Origin: Deltaproteobacteria bacterium | GTDB lineage: Bacteria > Desulfobacterota > Desulfobacteria > Desulfobacterales > QNYZ01 | Direction: 5' to 3' | Length of the DNA stretch: 64,000 nucleotides | NCBI GenBank assembly: GCA_003973265.1 | Contig: QNYZ01000037.1 | Coordinates: forward strand, 1 to 64,000 | Part shown: positions 62,843 through 64,000 of the stretch, in pieces | Position numbering within the stretch: position 1 is the first letter of the stretch | Layout of the letters: each line of letters starts with the position of its first letter | Notes under the pieces: generated by a model | Database searches by the model: none | What the model was told of the DNA's origin: nothing | What the model saw: the letters and a program-made list of their open reading frames with translations, nothing else | Position numbers and translations under genes: made by a program

Positions 62843-64000
62843 ATGATTGATCAGGCCAGAGTTGTCATAATTGGCGGGGGAATTACCGGGTGCAGCGTAT
62901 TGTATCATCTGGTAAAAGCCGGGGTAAAAGATGCGGTGCTGGTGGAAAAAGGGGAGCTGACCAGCGGGGCGACCTGTCATGCCGCGGGGATGTTGACCCA
63001 GTTTAATACCTCACCGACAATTATGCGTATGCGCCAGTACAGCGCTAAATTATACCATGAACTTAATGCGTACGAACAGGTGGGCAGTGTCAATATTGCT
63101 GCCAGCCCGCAGATGCTCAAAACTCTCCAGCGCAATGTCAGCCGGGCCCGGGGGATCGGTCTGGAAGTCGGTATTATTTCGGCCCGGGAAACCCTTGATC
63201 TGCTGCCCTGGGCAAGTCCCGACAATATCGAAGGTGCCGTCTACCTTCCCGAAGACGGCCACATCGATCCCCACGGCGCCACCTATGCCGTGGCCAAGGC
63301 GGCTACCGACCTGGGGGCCACCATCCTTATCCGAACCCGTGTGACGGGTATCGACGTGTCCGGGCAGGGCGAAGTGATGGGGGTCAGGACGGACAAGGGG
63401 AATATCCGCTGCGAGATCGTTGTTAATGCCGCCGGAATCTGGACGGCCCAGGTGGCGGCCATGGTGGGCGCAAAAGTACCCTGCACGCCGGTGGTCCATC
63501 AGCATATTGCCATGGAGCCGGTTGAAGGCCACGAGATCCCCGGCGACAGCCCGACCTTCCGGGATTATGAGGCGCTGGTATACGGGCGACCCGAAGGCGG
63601 CAGCTATCTGGTGGGCGGGTGGGAGCCGAATCCGCCATCCCAGTGGATAGACGGGGTGCCGTGGGAGCATGAGTCGTCGGACCTGCCCAACGATTTTGAC
63701 CGGTTTGCGCCTATGCTGGAAGATACCATCAAACGTTTTCCGTTTCTGGCCGAATCCGGGATGGTGAACCTGGTGGCCCATCCCGATGCGTTTACCCCGG
63801 ATAACGGCCCGCTTCTGGGGCCATGGCCCGGCATCAGGGGGTTCTGGTTTGCCGGAGCGTCCTGCATGCACGGGTTTGGCGGCGGCGGCGGTTTCGGAAA
63901 AATCATGGCCGAGTGGATCACCACCGGCCAGACCGAATGGGACGTCCATGCCTTCCGGGCCTGGCGGTTCAGCCCGCATTATCTGGACCCGTTCTATGCG
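62843..64000 (+). CDS. FAD-dependent oxidoreductase, dimethylglycine/sarcosine dehydrogenase-like (truncated by window end)
   Basis: Open to the window edge so missing from the ORF track. MIDQARVVIIGGGITGCSVLYHLVKAGVKDAVLVEKGELTSGATCHAAGMLTQFN...GHIDPHGATYAVAKAATDLGA...VNAAGIWTAQVAAMVGAKVPCTPVVHQHIAMEP...FAGASCMHGFGGGGGFGKIMAEW. Confidence 0.93.
   Translation, partial: MIDQARVVIIGGGITGCSVLYHLVKAGVKDAVLVEKGELTSGATCHAAGMLTQFNTSPTIMRMRQYSAKLYHELNAYEQVGSVNIAASPQMLKTLQRNVSRARGIGLEVGIISARETLDLLPWASPDNIEGAVYLPEDGHIDPHGATYAVAKAATDLGATILIRTRVTGIDVSGQGEVMGVRTDKGNIRCEIVVNAAGIWTAQVAAMVGAKVPCTPVVHQHIAMEPVEGHEIPGDSPTFRDYEALVYGRPEGGSYLVGGWEPNPPSQWIDGVPWEHESSDLPNDFDRFAPMLEDTIKRFPFLAESGMVNLVAHPDAFTPDNGPLLGPWPGIRGFWFAGASCMHGFGGGGGFGKIMAEWITTGQTEWDVHAFRAWRFSPHYLDPFYA

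Noticed and set aside
63050-63979. 309-aa minus ORF at the right edge
   Set aside because: Shadow of the open plus-strand FAD oxidoreductase.

Overview
The window reads as a chromosomal segment of a Gram-negative anaerobe. The gene content and protein character suggest Desulfobacterota/Desulfobacterales, which is an inference. It is dense with housekeeping genes and shows no convincing mobile element, CRISPR array or rRNA. I support about 50 CDS. They include a U32 peptidase, an RND pump, a Hcy-methyltransferase with a TRAP transporter, folC, rpsU, NIL-ferredoxin/mnmA/mtaB, a GspA/GspB-like pair, groESL, hflKC, lpxH, eno, pyrG, a giant GlmS-like SIS protein, a PBP, metG/ricT/holB/IHF, lptD plus a NusG paralog, ftsK, tex, an amidohydrolase and a truncated DMGDH-like oxidoreductase. 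There is also one tRNA-Arg(CCG) and several intrinsic terminators. The most interesting element is a single 765-aa ORF (48333-50630). It fuses an apparently intact cysteine synthase to a cysteinyl-tRNA-synthetase-like module whose KMSKS loop is cleanly missing and whose WHIEC motif is altered (LHLQC). A downstream uncharacterised ORF appears translationally coupled to it. Other points of interest are: a 32-codon bS22/mS38-like gene with an extended perfect Shine-Dalgarno that is absent from the ORF track; a GlmS-like protein whose presumptive catalytic Cys is preceded by about 60 residues; an acyltransferase-hydrolase fusion; a NusG-like factor coupled to lptD; and a compositionally foreign, Chloroflexota-like fragment at the left edge. 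All calls come from reading the sequence and supplied translations; no database search was run.
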